Source: Taudactylus pleione (taxonomy: Eukaryota; Chordata; Amphibia; Anura; Myobatrachidae). Taken from it: 64,000 nt of DNA. The notes below the pieces were generated by a model that saw only the letters and a list, made by a program, of their open reading frames with translations, did no database searches and had not been told where the DNA came from. The stretch lies in NCBI GenBank assembly GCA_031769625.1, contig JAUIMM010001248.1, forward strand, positions 62,001-126,000. The letters run 5' to 3'. Below, piece by piece: positions 41,201 to 49,026 of the stretch. The number at the start of each line of letters is the position of its first letter. Positions within the stretch are counted from its first letter, which is position 1. Position numbers and translations under genes: made by a program.

Positions 41201-43934
41201 GTAGTATATGTGCCTGGGTTACAGAAGGAGAGAACAGTAGTATATGTGCCTGGGTTACACCAGGAGAGAACAGTAGTATATGTGCCTGGGTTACACCGGG
41301 AGAGAACAGTAGTATATGTGCCTGGGTTAGACCGGGAGAGAACAGTAGTGTATGTGCCTGGGTTACACCGGGAGAGAACAGTAGTGTATGTGCCTGGGTT
41401 ACACCGGGAGAGAACAGTAGTGTATGTGCCTGGGTTACACCGGGAGAGAACAGTAGTGTATGTGCCTGGGTTACACCGGGAGAGAACAGTAGTATATGTG
41501 CCTGGGTTACACCAGGAGAGAAGAGTAGTATATGTGCCTGGGTTACACCAGGAGAGAGCAGTAATATATGTGCCTGGGTTACACCAGGAGAGAACAGTAG
41601 TATATGTGCCTGGGTTACACCAGGAGAGAACAGTAGTGTATGTGCCTGGGTTACACCGGGAGAGAACAGTAGTGTATGTGCCTGGGTTACACCGGGAGAG
41701 AACAGTAATATATGTGCCTGGGTTACACCAGGAGAGAACAGTAGTATATGTGCCTGGGTTACACCGGGAGAGAACAGTAGTATATGTGCCTGGGTTACAC
41801 CGGGAGAGAACAGTAGTATATGTGTTTAGGTTATACCGGGAGAGAACAGTAGTATATGTGCCTGGGTTACACCAGGAGAGAACAGTAGTATATGTGCCTG
41901 GGTTTACACAAGGAGAGAATAGTAGTATATGTGCCTGGGTTACACCGATAGAGAACAGTAGTATATGTGCCTGGGTTACACCGGGAGAGAACAGTAGTAT
42001 ATGTGCCTGGGTTACACCAGGAGAGAACAGTAGTGTATGTGCCTGGGTTACACCGGCAGAGAACAGTAGTGTATGTGCCTGGGTTACACCGGGAGAGATG
42101 GGTTACACCGGGAGAGAACAGTCGTATATGCGCCTAGGTTACACCGGGAGTGAACAGTAGTATATGTGCCTGGGTTACACCAGGAGAGAACAGTAGTATA
42201 TGTGCCTGGGTTACACCAGGAGAGAACAGTAGTATATGTGCCTGGGTTACACCGGGAGAGAGCAGTAGTATATGTGCCTGGGTTACACCAGGAGAGAACA
42301 GAAGTATATGTGCATGGGTTACACCAGGAGAGAACAGTAGTATATGTGTTTGGGTTACACCAGGAGAGAGCAGTAGTATACAGGTATGTGCCTGGGTTAC
42401 ACCAGGAGAGAACAGTAGTATATGTGCCTTGGTTACACCAGGAGATAACAGTAGTATATGTATTTGGGTTACACAGGAGAGAACAGTAGTATATGTGCCT
42501 TGGTTACACCGGCAGGGAACTGTAGTATATGTGCCTGGGTTACACCAGGAGAGAACAGTAGTATATGTGTTTGGGTTACACCAGGAGAGAGCTGTAGTAT
42601 ATGTGCCTTGGTTACACCAGGAGAGAACAGTAGTATATGTGCCTGGGTTACACCAGGAGAGAGCATTAATATATGCGCCTGGGTTACACCAGGAGAGAGC
42701 AGTAGTATATGTGCCTGGGTTATACCAGGAGAGAACAGTAGTATATGTGTCTGGGTTACACCAGGAGAAAACAGTAGTATATGTGCCTGGGTTACACCGG
42801 GAGAGAACAGTAGTATATGTGCCTGGGTTACACCGGGAGAGGACAGTAGTATATGTGCCTGGGTTACACCAGGAGAGAGCAGTAGTATATGTGCCTGGGT
42901 TACACCAGGAGAGAACAGTAGTATATGTGCCTGGGTTACACCAGGAGAGAAGAGTAGTATATGTGCCTGGGTTACACCAGGATAGAACAGTAGTATATGT
43001 GCCTGGGTTACACCAGGAGAGAACAGTAGTATATGTGCCTGGGTTACACCGGGAGAGAGCAGTAGTATATGTGCCTGGGTTACACCAGGAGAGAACAGAA
43101 GTATATGTGCATGGGTTACACCAGGAGAGAACAGTAGTATATGTGTTTGGGTTACACCAGGAGAGAGCAGTAGTATATGTACCTTGGTTACACCAGGAGA
43201 GAACAGTAGTATATGTGCCTGGGTTACACCAGGAGAGAGCATTAATATATGCGCCTGGGTTACACCAGGAGAGAGCAGTAGTATATGTGCCTGGGTTATA
43301 CCAGGAGAGAACAGTAGTATATGTGTCTGGGTTACACCAGGAGAAAACAGTAGTATATGTGCCTGGGTTACACCGGGAGAGAACAGTAGTATATGTGCCT
43401 GGGTTACACCAGGAGAGAACAGTAGTATATGTGCCTGGGTTACACCAGGAGAGAACAGTAGTATATGTGCCTGGGTTACACCAGGAGAGGACAGTAGTAT
43501 ATGTGCCTGGGTTACACCAGGAGAGAGCAGTAGTATATGTGCCTGGGTTACACCAGGAGAGAACAGTAGTATATGTGCCTGGGTTACACCGGGAGAGAGC
43601 AGTAGTGTATGTGCCTGGGTTACACCGGGAGAGAACAGTAGTATATGTGCCTGGGTTACACCGGGAGAGAACAGTAGTATATGTGCCTGGGTTACACCGG
43701 GAGAGAGCAGTAGTGTATGTGCCTGGGTTATACCAGGAGAGAACAGTAGTGTATGTGTCTGGGTTACACCAGGAGAAAACAGTAGTATATGTGCCTGGGT
43801 TACACCGTGAGAGAACAGTAGTATATGGGCCTGGGTTACACCAGGAGAGAACAGTAGTATATGTGCCTGGGTTACACCAGGAGAGAGCAGTAGTATATGT
43901 GCCTGTGTTACACCAGGAGAGAACAGTAGTATAT
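26150..43934. repeat. Right-hand higher-order domain of the 36-bp array
   Basis: The last 18 kb is built from repeated blocks of about 1.2 to 3.5 kb. Each is introduced by the 19-bp truncated unit (near 26147, 27325, 30121, 33572, 35792, 38378, 40563 and 42097). Most carry the TATACAGGTATG 42-bp unit about 320-350 bp later. Larger periods are visible: 33642 recurs at 38449 (4,807 bp), and the start of the block at 35847 recurs at 42150 (6,303 bp). The array loses register near 43934, where TAGTATATAT runs into non-repetitive sequence. Confidence 0.8.
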
Positions 43935-44000
43935 ATCCTCCTTGATGTACTATAAAGCTGGTGGAAAAGAGTTTGGATACCAAATTTATTTCCTCACTAG
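43935..44000 (+). other. Array/unique junction with splice-acceptor-like sequence
   Basis: Only about 66 bp separate the last 36-bp unit from the candidate exon. The sequence TTTATTTCCTCACTAG (43985-44000) fits a vertebrate 3' splice site: pyrimidine-rich tract, CAC/TAG end, no AG in the preceding 25 bases apart from GAG at the start of the stretch. GTACTATAA near 43947-43955 could act as a branch-point region. This is a pattern match only. Array ORFs run into this junction and stop there. Confidence 0.4.
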
Positions 44001-44134
44001 AGATCCACAAAATGGTGAACAACATTGTACCCCAGAGACAACCTCGGCCTTTCCTGCGTCCAGGTGGGGTGCCTACAACACCTGAGGCTGCCCCTGTGCC
44101 TGGTGGGAAAGCCCCAATAACAGGAATACTGTGA
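44001..44134 (+). CDS. Candidate 3'-terminal coding exon of an unrecognised gene (partial)
   Basis: After the acceptor-like TAG at 44000, one frame runs from ATC at 44003 to a TGA at 44132-44134, giving 43 codons. The predicted segment starts IHKMVNNIVPQRQ, is rich in proline, glycine and arginine in the middle (PRPFLRPGG), and ends KAPITGIL. The frame is open upstream to 43946, so the exon could begin earlier. With the acceptor at 44000, the intron would be phase 1. The tail looks like a disordered proline-rich C-terminus rather than repeat-derived sequence. It has no similarity to the 36-bp unit and is followed by a polyadenylation signal. I do not recognise the protein family, and no upstream exon is in the window. 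If real, the preceding intron would contain the minisatellite and exceed 44 kb. The alternative is a chance ORF: 43 codons is short, and another frame is open to a TGA near 44090. Confidence 0.33.
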
Positions 44135-44290
44135 GACCATTGTCTGTACTCTGCACCTAGCTGGGTGATATCATTTCACAGGGGAGATTTTACATTAGGC
44201 AGAGGTCAAACCTGAGTTTTCAGCTTATGATAACAGCAGCTGTCTAGAGACTAAATTAACTTCATCAAAATAAAATGTCTGTAAGATGGA
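44135..44290 (+). other. Candidate 3' UTR
   Basis: Non-repetitive sequence from the stop codon to just past an AATAAA hexamer. It contains no recognisable element and no further open frame. The call depends entirely on the candidate exon being real. Confidence 0.3.
44269..44274 (+). terminator. AATAAA polyadenylation signal candidate
   Basis: A canonical AATAAA lies 135 bp after the candidate stop codon, within CATCAAAATAAAATGTC. The TGTCTGT that follows could serve as a weak GU-rich element. AATAAA is common by chance in AT-rich DNA, so it supports the exon only in combination. Confidence 0.35.
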
Positions 44291-44494
44291 CTGCAGTGGC
44301 TGAAACGGGATGACTGAAGGTTCTCCACAGGCCCCCGTCTGTCTGAATGTCAGTATTGTGTGAGAGCCGGGCTCTGGGAAGCAGGTGACGGGCTCCAGAG
44401 ACGCTTGTTGGACACCTGCAACTCAACCCCCTGTCTGTGTAAGCTGCAATCATAGGAACACATAGTGATAGATCACTCAAAGAGAGAATGCTGT
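44291..44494. other. No gene or repeat recognised
   Basis: About 200 bp of mixed-composition, apparently single-copy sequence. Only short open frames are present, and none resembles a known protein. Confidence 0.5.
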
Positions 44495-44700
44495 ATAATT
44501 AGATTGTAAGCTCTTCAGCAGGAGTTTTATGCAATCATTGTGACTTGTTCTACTTAGACTGCTGCATTTACGATAGGATCTTGTCTTTTATACACCCTTA
44601 ATATTACTGGGTTATTATTATAACTATTATTATATATTATTATAAACTGTTATGTATATAGCACCTGCATATTCCGATGCGCTTGAAATGATCACACAAA
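44495..44700 (+). mobile_element. LINE 3'-tail-like fragment with AT-rich run
   Basis: It starts with TAGATTGTAAGCTCTTCAGC. A (TAT/ATT)-rich tract lies at about 44605-44650. It closes with TATATAGCACCTGCATATTCC and GATGCGCTTG. These motifs resemble the 3' ends of old L2/CR1-type retroposons and derived SINEs in amphibians. The class assignment is from memory of such motifs and is tentative. No reverse-transcriptase coding remains. Confidence 0.4.
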
Positions 44701-44709
44701 AGGGGGAAA

Positions 44710-44802
44710 TGCACTAAGCCTTGGAGGGAGATAAAGCGGAGAACGATAATGTACCAACCAACCAGCTCCTAACTGTCAGTTTACAGGCCTCTCCAAGGCT
44801 TA
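44710..44802. mobile_element. Internally deleted MITE (CTAAGCCTTGGA family)
   Basis: The left end has ACTAAGCCTTGGAGGGAGAT and the right end has CTCTCCAAGGCTTA, its inverted partner. The interior holds CAGCTCCTAACTGTCA, shared with the fuller copies at 51877-52050 and 62164-62345. Most of the right half is missing, so this is a shortened derivative. Confidence 0.7.
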
Positions 44803-44958
44803 TGACCCCTTCACACTGCACGATACCTTTAACGATTTGGCCGATTCCGACACATCGGAACGACAAATCGTTAAAAATGTGTAGTGTGTATGCAGTACAT
44901 CGTGTAGTGGGGTCATCAGCCTCATCGCCTGATCTAATGTGCAGCATGTAAGATCAGG
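44803..44958. mobile_element. Left part of a DNA-transposon-like element split by the foldback insertion
   Basis: It begins CCCCTTCACACTGCACGAT and contains a short palindrome, GATTCCGACACATCGGAA. It continues to TAAGATCAGG at 44949-44958. The matching right part resumes after the foldback at 47142. The terminus of that right part (GTGTGTACCCAGCTTTA) resembles the end of the element at 48694-49026, so the two may belong to one superfamily. Confidence 0.45.
44949..44958. repeat. Left target-site duplication of the foldback element
   Basis: TAAGATCAGG at 44949-44958 is repeated exactly at 47132-47141, bracketing the foldback element. The right copy overlaps the outer end of the right arm by two bases (TA). 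Confidence 0.75.
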
Positions 44959-45054
44959 CAATGCAAAAGGATCTATAAATAAATATAGGGGGCGCTGACA
45001 AGAGGTGTTACTCCCAGCAGCTGCAACACGGAGACAGTTAATCTCCAATGGTTG

Positions 45055-45721
45055 TATAAAAAAAACAGAGAGAAAGCAGCGCTATATGACAATAGATAAA
45101 AAACAATTTATTAAGCATATGAATCTTAAAACACAAACTAATGTGATATACACATGTGTTAAAGGGATAAATGCAAAGCCAATAATAGACAGCAATGAGC
45201 AGTGTTTTGCCCTGGAACACTATTAGTAGGTTAGAGTCCTGAAGCACTGTTTGATGGAGGGCAGTCCAACGTGGCAGCACACCAGTGCTGAATATAATTA
45301 CCCACTAGATGAAAAAGTCCACAATGTCCTTTAATTAGCGATGGTCCCACACTGAGGTTGTCCAACGCAGATGACCGAACCGGGTTACTTAGAGGTGGGT
45401 GATGATGGTGGTCAGAATCCAAAGTCCAAAGTGGCTGCCACAATAGTTCGCCAGTGCCAATAATCCAATAGTGTTTGGTGATCAATCCAAGTGTCCAGGG
45501 TTAACCGATAGTTCACCTACGCGTTTCACTGCTCTAGGCAGCTTTTTCAAGGTGTCCAAGTGATAAAAAGACTGACTTTAAATAGTGCTCTATATTGGCA
45601 TCAATCGCTCTCAGCTGTTGACAATCAATTGATTGTCCATAATATTTCGTAGTCAATTCATTATAAAAACACACAGTCTAACAACAGGAGGCAAAACCTG
45701 TAATAATATATAAGAAACTGG
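45055..45721 (-). repeat. Left arm of the long inverted repeat
   Basis: Reverse complement of 46471-47133. It starts at TATAAAAAAAACAG and ends at AAGAAACTGG. Mismatches to the other arm are scattered single bases, for example TTAGAGGTGG against CCACCTCTATG, which indicates a young structure or ongoing gene conversion between arms. Confidence 0.9.
45516..45552 (-). ncRNA. Degenerate hammerhead-like motif, left arm
   Basis: Read on the - strand, CACC pairs with GGTG as a short stem I. A-rich UUGAAAAA sits where CUGAUGA is expected. GCUGC/GCAGU forms a 5-bp stem II, and GAAA-CGCG-UA follows in the usual order. The 7-nt core is altered and one nucleotide too long, so catalysis is not expected. 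It is annotated as a relic or look-alike. Confidence 0.35.
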
Positions 45722-46470
45722 AGGAGTACTTACTGTTTATACTGTATATTCATTGAAAACGGGTCCCGGTGGCATCTCAGTCACTACGGAAGTTGTTTAC
45801 TTCCACCGTGATGACGTCACACGTCGGGCCCGGCAGTAGTGTTGGGACGCAGCATAAGTCGCACTGCGTCTCACAGACTACCATCACCATGACCACCAGG
45901 ATGCAGTAACGAAAACACTGATCCCCAGCCCAATCACATATAATGGAGATGTCAGTCATACATCCATGTTAATTAGACATAAGTCATTAGAATATATTCC
46001 TAATCAGAAGATAACAAAATCCATAAAGGACTTCAGAAAGCAGAGGAAATTGTTGCATTGTAATTAATTAGTAAAAATCAAAATAATAAAATAATAATAA
46101 AAATTCAATAGATATATAAAGATATTAAAAATTATTTAAAAAATTATACTAATAAACCATCATCCAATATATAGATTACTAATATATATAATCATATGTT
46201 GCATAGAATCTACTCAGATAATAAATAGATAAATTACAAAAATATGTATACATACGTGTATACATATAAACATATATAGACATCAACACATGTATAAACT
46301 AAATAGCATTATGGAAAATTATTAAGTGGTTACATGACCACATTAAGTTCTAAAGCCTCATTTAAGCACTCGGAAATAATGTATTTAAATAAAAGGTCCA
46401 ATAGATTTCTTGCTGACACAATTTTCTAAATCTATCACCCCCACGCACCATGGGGGGAATAAACTCAAGC
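45722..46470. other. Core of the foldback element
   Basis: The left third is moderately GC-rich and holds the CRE/ETS-like cluster near 45784-45819. From about 45960 to 46440 it is strongly AT-rich with many TATA-type runs. I see no convincing coding sequence; the 60-codon antisense frame at 45777-45959 has no recognised domain. Confidence 0.6.
45784..45819 (+). promoter_or_regulatory. ETS-like and CRE-like sites inside the foldback core
   Basis: ACGGAAGT (ETS-type) near 45785 is followed by a perfect TGACGTCA palindrome at 45812-45819. Both are consensus binding motifs that often occur together in promoters. Their role here is inferred only. Confidence 0.35.
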
Positions 46471-47133
46471 CCAGTTTCTTATATATTATTACAGGTTTTG
46501 CCTCCTGTTGTTAGACTGTGTGTTTTTAATGAATTGACTACAAAATATTATGGACAATCAATTGATTGTCAACAGCTGGGAGCGATTGATGCCAATATAG
46601 AGCACTATTTAAAGTCTGTCTTTTATCACTTGGACACCTTGAAAAAGCTGCCTAGAGCAGTGAAACGCGTAGGTGAACTATCGGTTAACCCTGGACACTT
46701 AGATTGATCACCAAACACTATTGGATTATTGGCACTGGCGACCTATTGTGGCAGCCACTTTGGACTTTGGATTCTGACCACCATCATCACCCACCTCTAT
46801 GTAACCCGGTCCGGTCATCTGCGTTGGACAACCTCAGTGTGGGACCATCGCTAATTAAAGGACATTGTGGACTTTTTCATCTAGTGGGTAATTATATTCA
46901 GCACTGGTGTGCTGCCACGTTGGACTGCCCTCCATCAAACAGTGCTTCAGGACTCTAACCTACTAATAGTGTTCCAGGGCAAAACACTGCTCATTGCTGT
47001 CTATTATTGGCTTTGCATTTATCCCTTTAACACATGTGTATATCACATTAGTTTGTGTTTTAAGATTCATATGCTTAATAAATTGTTTTTTATCTATTGT
47101 CATATAGCGCTGCTTTCTCTCTGTTTTTTTATA
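46471..47133 (+). repeat. Right arm of the long inverted repeat
   Basis: Inverted partner of 45055-45721. It runs from CCAGTTTCTTATATATT to CTCTGTTTTTTTATA. The outer end overlaps the target duplication TAAGATCAGG by two bases. Confidence 0.9.
46637..46676 (+). ncRNA. Degenerate hammerhead-like motif, right arm
   Basis: Same motif as in the left arm, on the + strand: CACC, UUGAAAAA, a 5-bp GCUGC/GCAGU stem, GAAACGCGUA and GGUG. The catalytic CUGAUGA block is not conserved. Confidence 0.35.
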
Positions 47134-47141
47134 AGATCAGG
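47132..47141. repeat. Right target-site duplication of the foldback element
   Basis: TAAGATCAGG, identical to 44949-44958. Confidence 0.75.
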
Positions 47142-47310
47142 TGTTGCGGCTGAAGATCCCATGCAGCGCTATACGGGGGGCAGCATATCAGGCGGTCGGG
47201 CACCAGATCGCCCTGTGTGTGCGGACTGCCCGATATCTTGGCCCGTCGGCGCTGGGATCATCGGCGACATCTCTGGGCACACACATCGCTGAGTGTGTAC
47301 CCAGCTTTAG
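47142..47310. mobile_element. Right part of the element split by the foldback insertion
   Basis: It continues from the left part at 44803-44958. The sequence is GC-rich with many CGAT-type words (GGCGGTCGGGCACCAGATCG, GCCCGATATC). It ends GCTGAGTGTGTACCCAGCTTTA. The opposite terminus, CCCCTTCACACTGCACGAT, is only loosely complementary. Confidence 0.4.
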
Positions 47311-47880
47311 CGCACCCCTCTCAGAAAGCGACAAACATTTTAACGGCTCTTTGATGGCGGGTTATAAATTATTTTATATAATAATCCGCTAAGGTGTACC
47401 GTCTTCGCCTTGCGCAGTTGGAGTAAGGACGTATGCCTCAAGCAATTCCCACTGTAGTGATGGGACAGTCCTTAGAGAATGGAGGACCACACTGCAGGCG
47501 CGAGGGCAGTAGAGGGAGATAATTCCAGGAATCGCAGGTCCGTAGGGAGTGGGCTGGGGCCAATATAAAAAGGTTTTGCTTCATTTTAGCCCCTCCCACT
47601 GCCCCACAATTCGTTGCATTTTGCCATGATGGGGGCGGGGTCTACTGAAGTGAAAAGTCCAGACCTGCCCGCCCAGGGGTCATCTGCATGTCCACTACGG
47701 GCTTCTCCCGGAGCGGAGGAATGAGAAATTGGCAAGTATGCTTTTGTGGCATGACGCAAAAACAGCCGCTTTGCGTCCAACTCAAAATCAGCCCCTGTAT
47801 TTCTCCATACAGTATCTCTGCGAATAGAATATTGATAAACTGAGATAATATGCGTAGAACTTAAACTCCTGTATCAAACT
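47311..47880. other. No gene recognised
   Basis: Mixed sequence with a GC-rich patch at about 47580-47730, including GGGGGCGGGG near 47632. Open frames are short and without recognisable domains. It may contain eroded transposon sequence that I cannot classify. Confidence 0.45.
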
Positions 47881-47889
47881 CCTATTTCC

Positions 47890-47985
47890 CTATAGAGTGT
47901 AAGCTTGCGAGCAGGGCCCTCTCACCCCTCTGTCTGTCCGTTATTACCCAGTCTCGCTTTATTACTATTTCGTAAAGAGCAAAAG
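47890..47985 (+). mobile_element. LINE 3'-tail-like fragment
   Basis: TAGAGTGTAAGCTTGCGAGC, AGGGCCCTCTCACC and TTATTACCCAGTCTCG resemble the conserved 3' segment of L2/CR1-type repeats in frogs and other vertebrates. It is short and non-coding. Confidence 0.4.
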
Positions 47986-48690
47986 GAATGTTGATACTAC
48001 AAATATAAATGTTAATAACCATTGGGGGATTTATCTAAAACAGCAACGTCAGTAGGTTTATGTCCCGGTGTAGAGTTTAGCATTAAAACCACTTTTACTT
48101 TATTGGTGGATCTGCGTATGTGTGGCTGTGTAGTAACTTCTTGCTCTCCCCGTAGGGTCCCAGTGTCTCGCGCAATTTGAAAATGAGAAAAATATGTGTG
48201 GAAAAACCGCAAGAGCAATCGGTGCTGGTGGCAGAGCCCGGCAGTGGTTGTGCCTACATTCATTTTGTTTGTTTTTTTGAGCATTGTGGCAGCATTGGGT
48301 GAGAAAATACCCCCAAAAAACTGCTGTTGTCTCACTGAATGTGCTAGCAATGGACCCTGACCAAAAAAGGGCCCCATTATCCCACAAAAAAGTTACACAG
48401 AGGACAGCGACGCAGTATTTTGTTAATCAGGGGGAATCATTTTAAATAGGATCCATAGAACCTCCAGCAAAATTGAGGGGAGCAGATCAGCCTCCCGGAT
48501 CCCAGTGGCGTGGGCAGTCTGGTGGCTTGATGACGCAATGGTGGCCCTGGCCCCGCCTGCTCAATTACGCAAATTGCGGAGGGGGCAACGGCAATGTTGT
48601 AAATGTAGCCTGCTTTATACTGGCGTGCCTATTTATTAGCCAATACTGCACTTAAAATATGTGGAAACTGCAGTTTAAGGGCAGAATTAA
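47986..48690. other. No gene recognised
   Basis: About 700 bp without a convincing gene. Antisense open frames of 95-121 codons around 48012-48387 overlap each other in different frames and have no recognised domain. A GC-rich patch at about 48480-48600 resembles other repeat debris here but has no visible termini. Confidence 0.4.
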
Positions 48691-48693
48691 GTG

Positions 48694-49026
48694 TTACACA
48701 CACAACGATTTTTTTGAACGATTATCGATAACGATATCGTTTATCGTTCAATCGTTGAAAAAATCGTTCACTTTCTGAGTTAAAACGATGAACGATTATC
48801 GTTCATGCGCGTTCATGTTTGTAGTTCAGTCAGACTGACCAACTCAATGATTTTCAGTAAGGGAATATGCAAAAATCGTTTGTAGTTCAAAAAAATCGTT
48901 CATTACATTTAGTAACTGAACGATTTTAGTAAAAGATTTTCGTTCATTTTTCCCTTGAAAAACTGAACGAAAATCGTTTACTAAATCGTTCATTTACCTA
49001 AATCGTTGTGTGTGTATGCAGCTTTA
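48694..49026. mobile_element. ATCGTT-rich MITE with ACACACACAACGATTT termini
   Basis: The left terminus ACACACACAACGATTT (48696-48711) is the exact inverse of the right terminus AAATCGTTGTGTGTGT (49000-49015). The interior is saturated with ATCGTT and AACGAT words, more than fifteen of them, in both orientations. It can therefore fold in many ways. It has no coding capacity. The right flank TATGCAGCTTTAA resembles the end of the element at 47142-47310. Confidence 0.7.

Larger units (their letters stand above)
1..43934. repeat. 36-bp minisatellite array (about 44 kb, higher-order structure)
   Basis: A tandem array of a 36-bp unit fills this whole stretch. The unit on the + strand reads GGGTTACACC, then GGGAGAGAAC or AGGAGAGAAC, then AGTAGTATATGTGCCT. 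Its left edge lies outside the window. Dividing length by period gives about 1,200 units. Common variants are CCGGG/CCAGG, TATATG/TGTATG, GTGCC/GCGCC, AGAAC/AGAGC and GTTTGGG for GCCTGGG. Rare units break the period: 37 bp (GGGTTTACACAAGG), 34 bp (GGGTTACACAGGAG), 42 bp (TATACAGGTATGTG) and a 19-bp truncated unit (GGGAGAGATGGGTTAC). Because 36 is divisible by 3, two forward and two reverse frames stay open for long runs and encode 12-residue repeats such as YVPGLHRERTVV. I see no codon-level constraint, start context or flanking coding sequence, so these are not called as genes. Confidence 0.97.
44959..47131. mobile_element. 2.2-kb foldback element (Penelope/LINE-like arms in inverted orientation)
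   Basis: Two long arms, about 45055-45721 and 46471-47133, are inverted copies at roughly 97% identity by eye. They surround a 750-bp core. Only the left side has an extra 95 bp outside the arm (44959-45054). Each arm holds the string CACCTTGAAAAAGCTGCC then TAGAGCAGTGAAACGCGTAG. That resembles the GAAAC half of hammerhead ribozymes found in Penelope-like retroelements, but with a degenerate core. Each arm also holds a matching 84-codon open frame starting MITKHYWIIGTG and ending at SNSASGL. The two copies differ at only two residues, but the frame has no recognised domain and probably just reflects recent duplication. Exact 10-bp flanking repeats indicate that the structure arrived as one unit. 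Other possibilities are a long-TIR DNA transposon or twin-priming of a retroelement. Confidence 0.7.

Noticed and set aside
1..43934. Dozens of long open frames encoding YVPGLHRERTVV, SSICAWVTPGEN, CNPGTYTTVLSR or HILLFSPGVTQA repeats
   Set aside because: They overlap in up to four frames, follow from a stop-free 36-bp period, change frame at odd-length units and lack flanking coding sequence.
1..43934. CRISPR-like regular repeat
   Set aside because: Units abut with no unique spacers, the region is eukaryotic in character and no cas gene is present.
44001..44134. Naming the candidate exon after a known gene
   Set aside because: The 43-residue segment does not match any protein I can recall with confidence, so the gene symbol is left empty.
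46637..46676. Functional hammerhead ribozyme
   Set aside because: The CUGAUGA core is not conserved (UUGAAAAA, one base too long). Kept only as a degenerate look-alike.
45231..46958. Duplicate 84-codon frames in the two arms of the foldback as a conserved gene
   Set aside because: The arms are near-identical DNA throughout, so conservation of the frame carries no extra information, and no domain is recognised.
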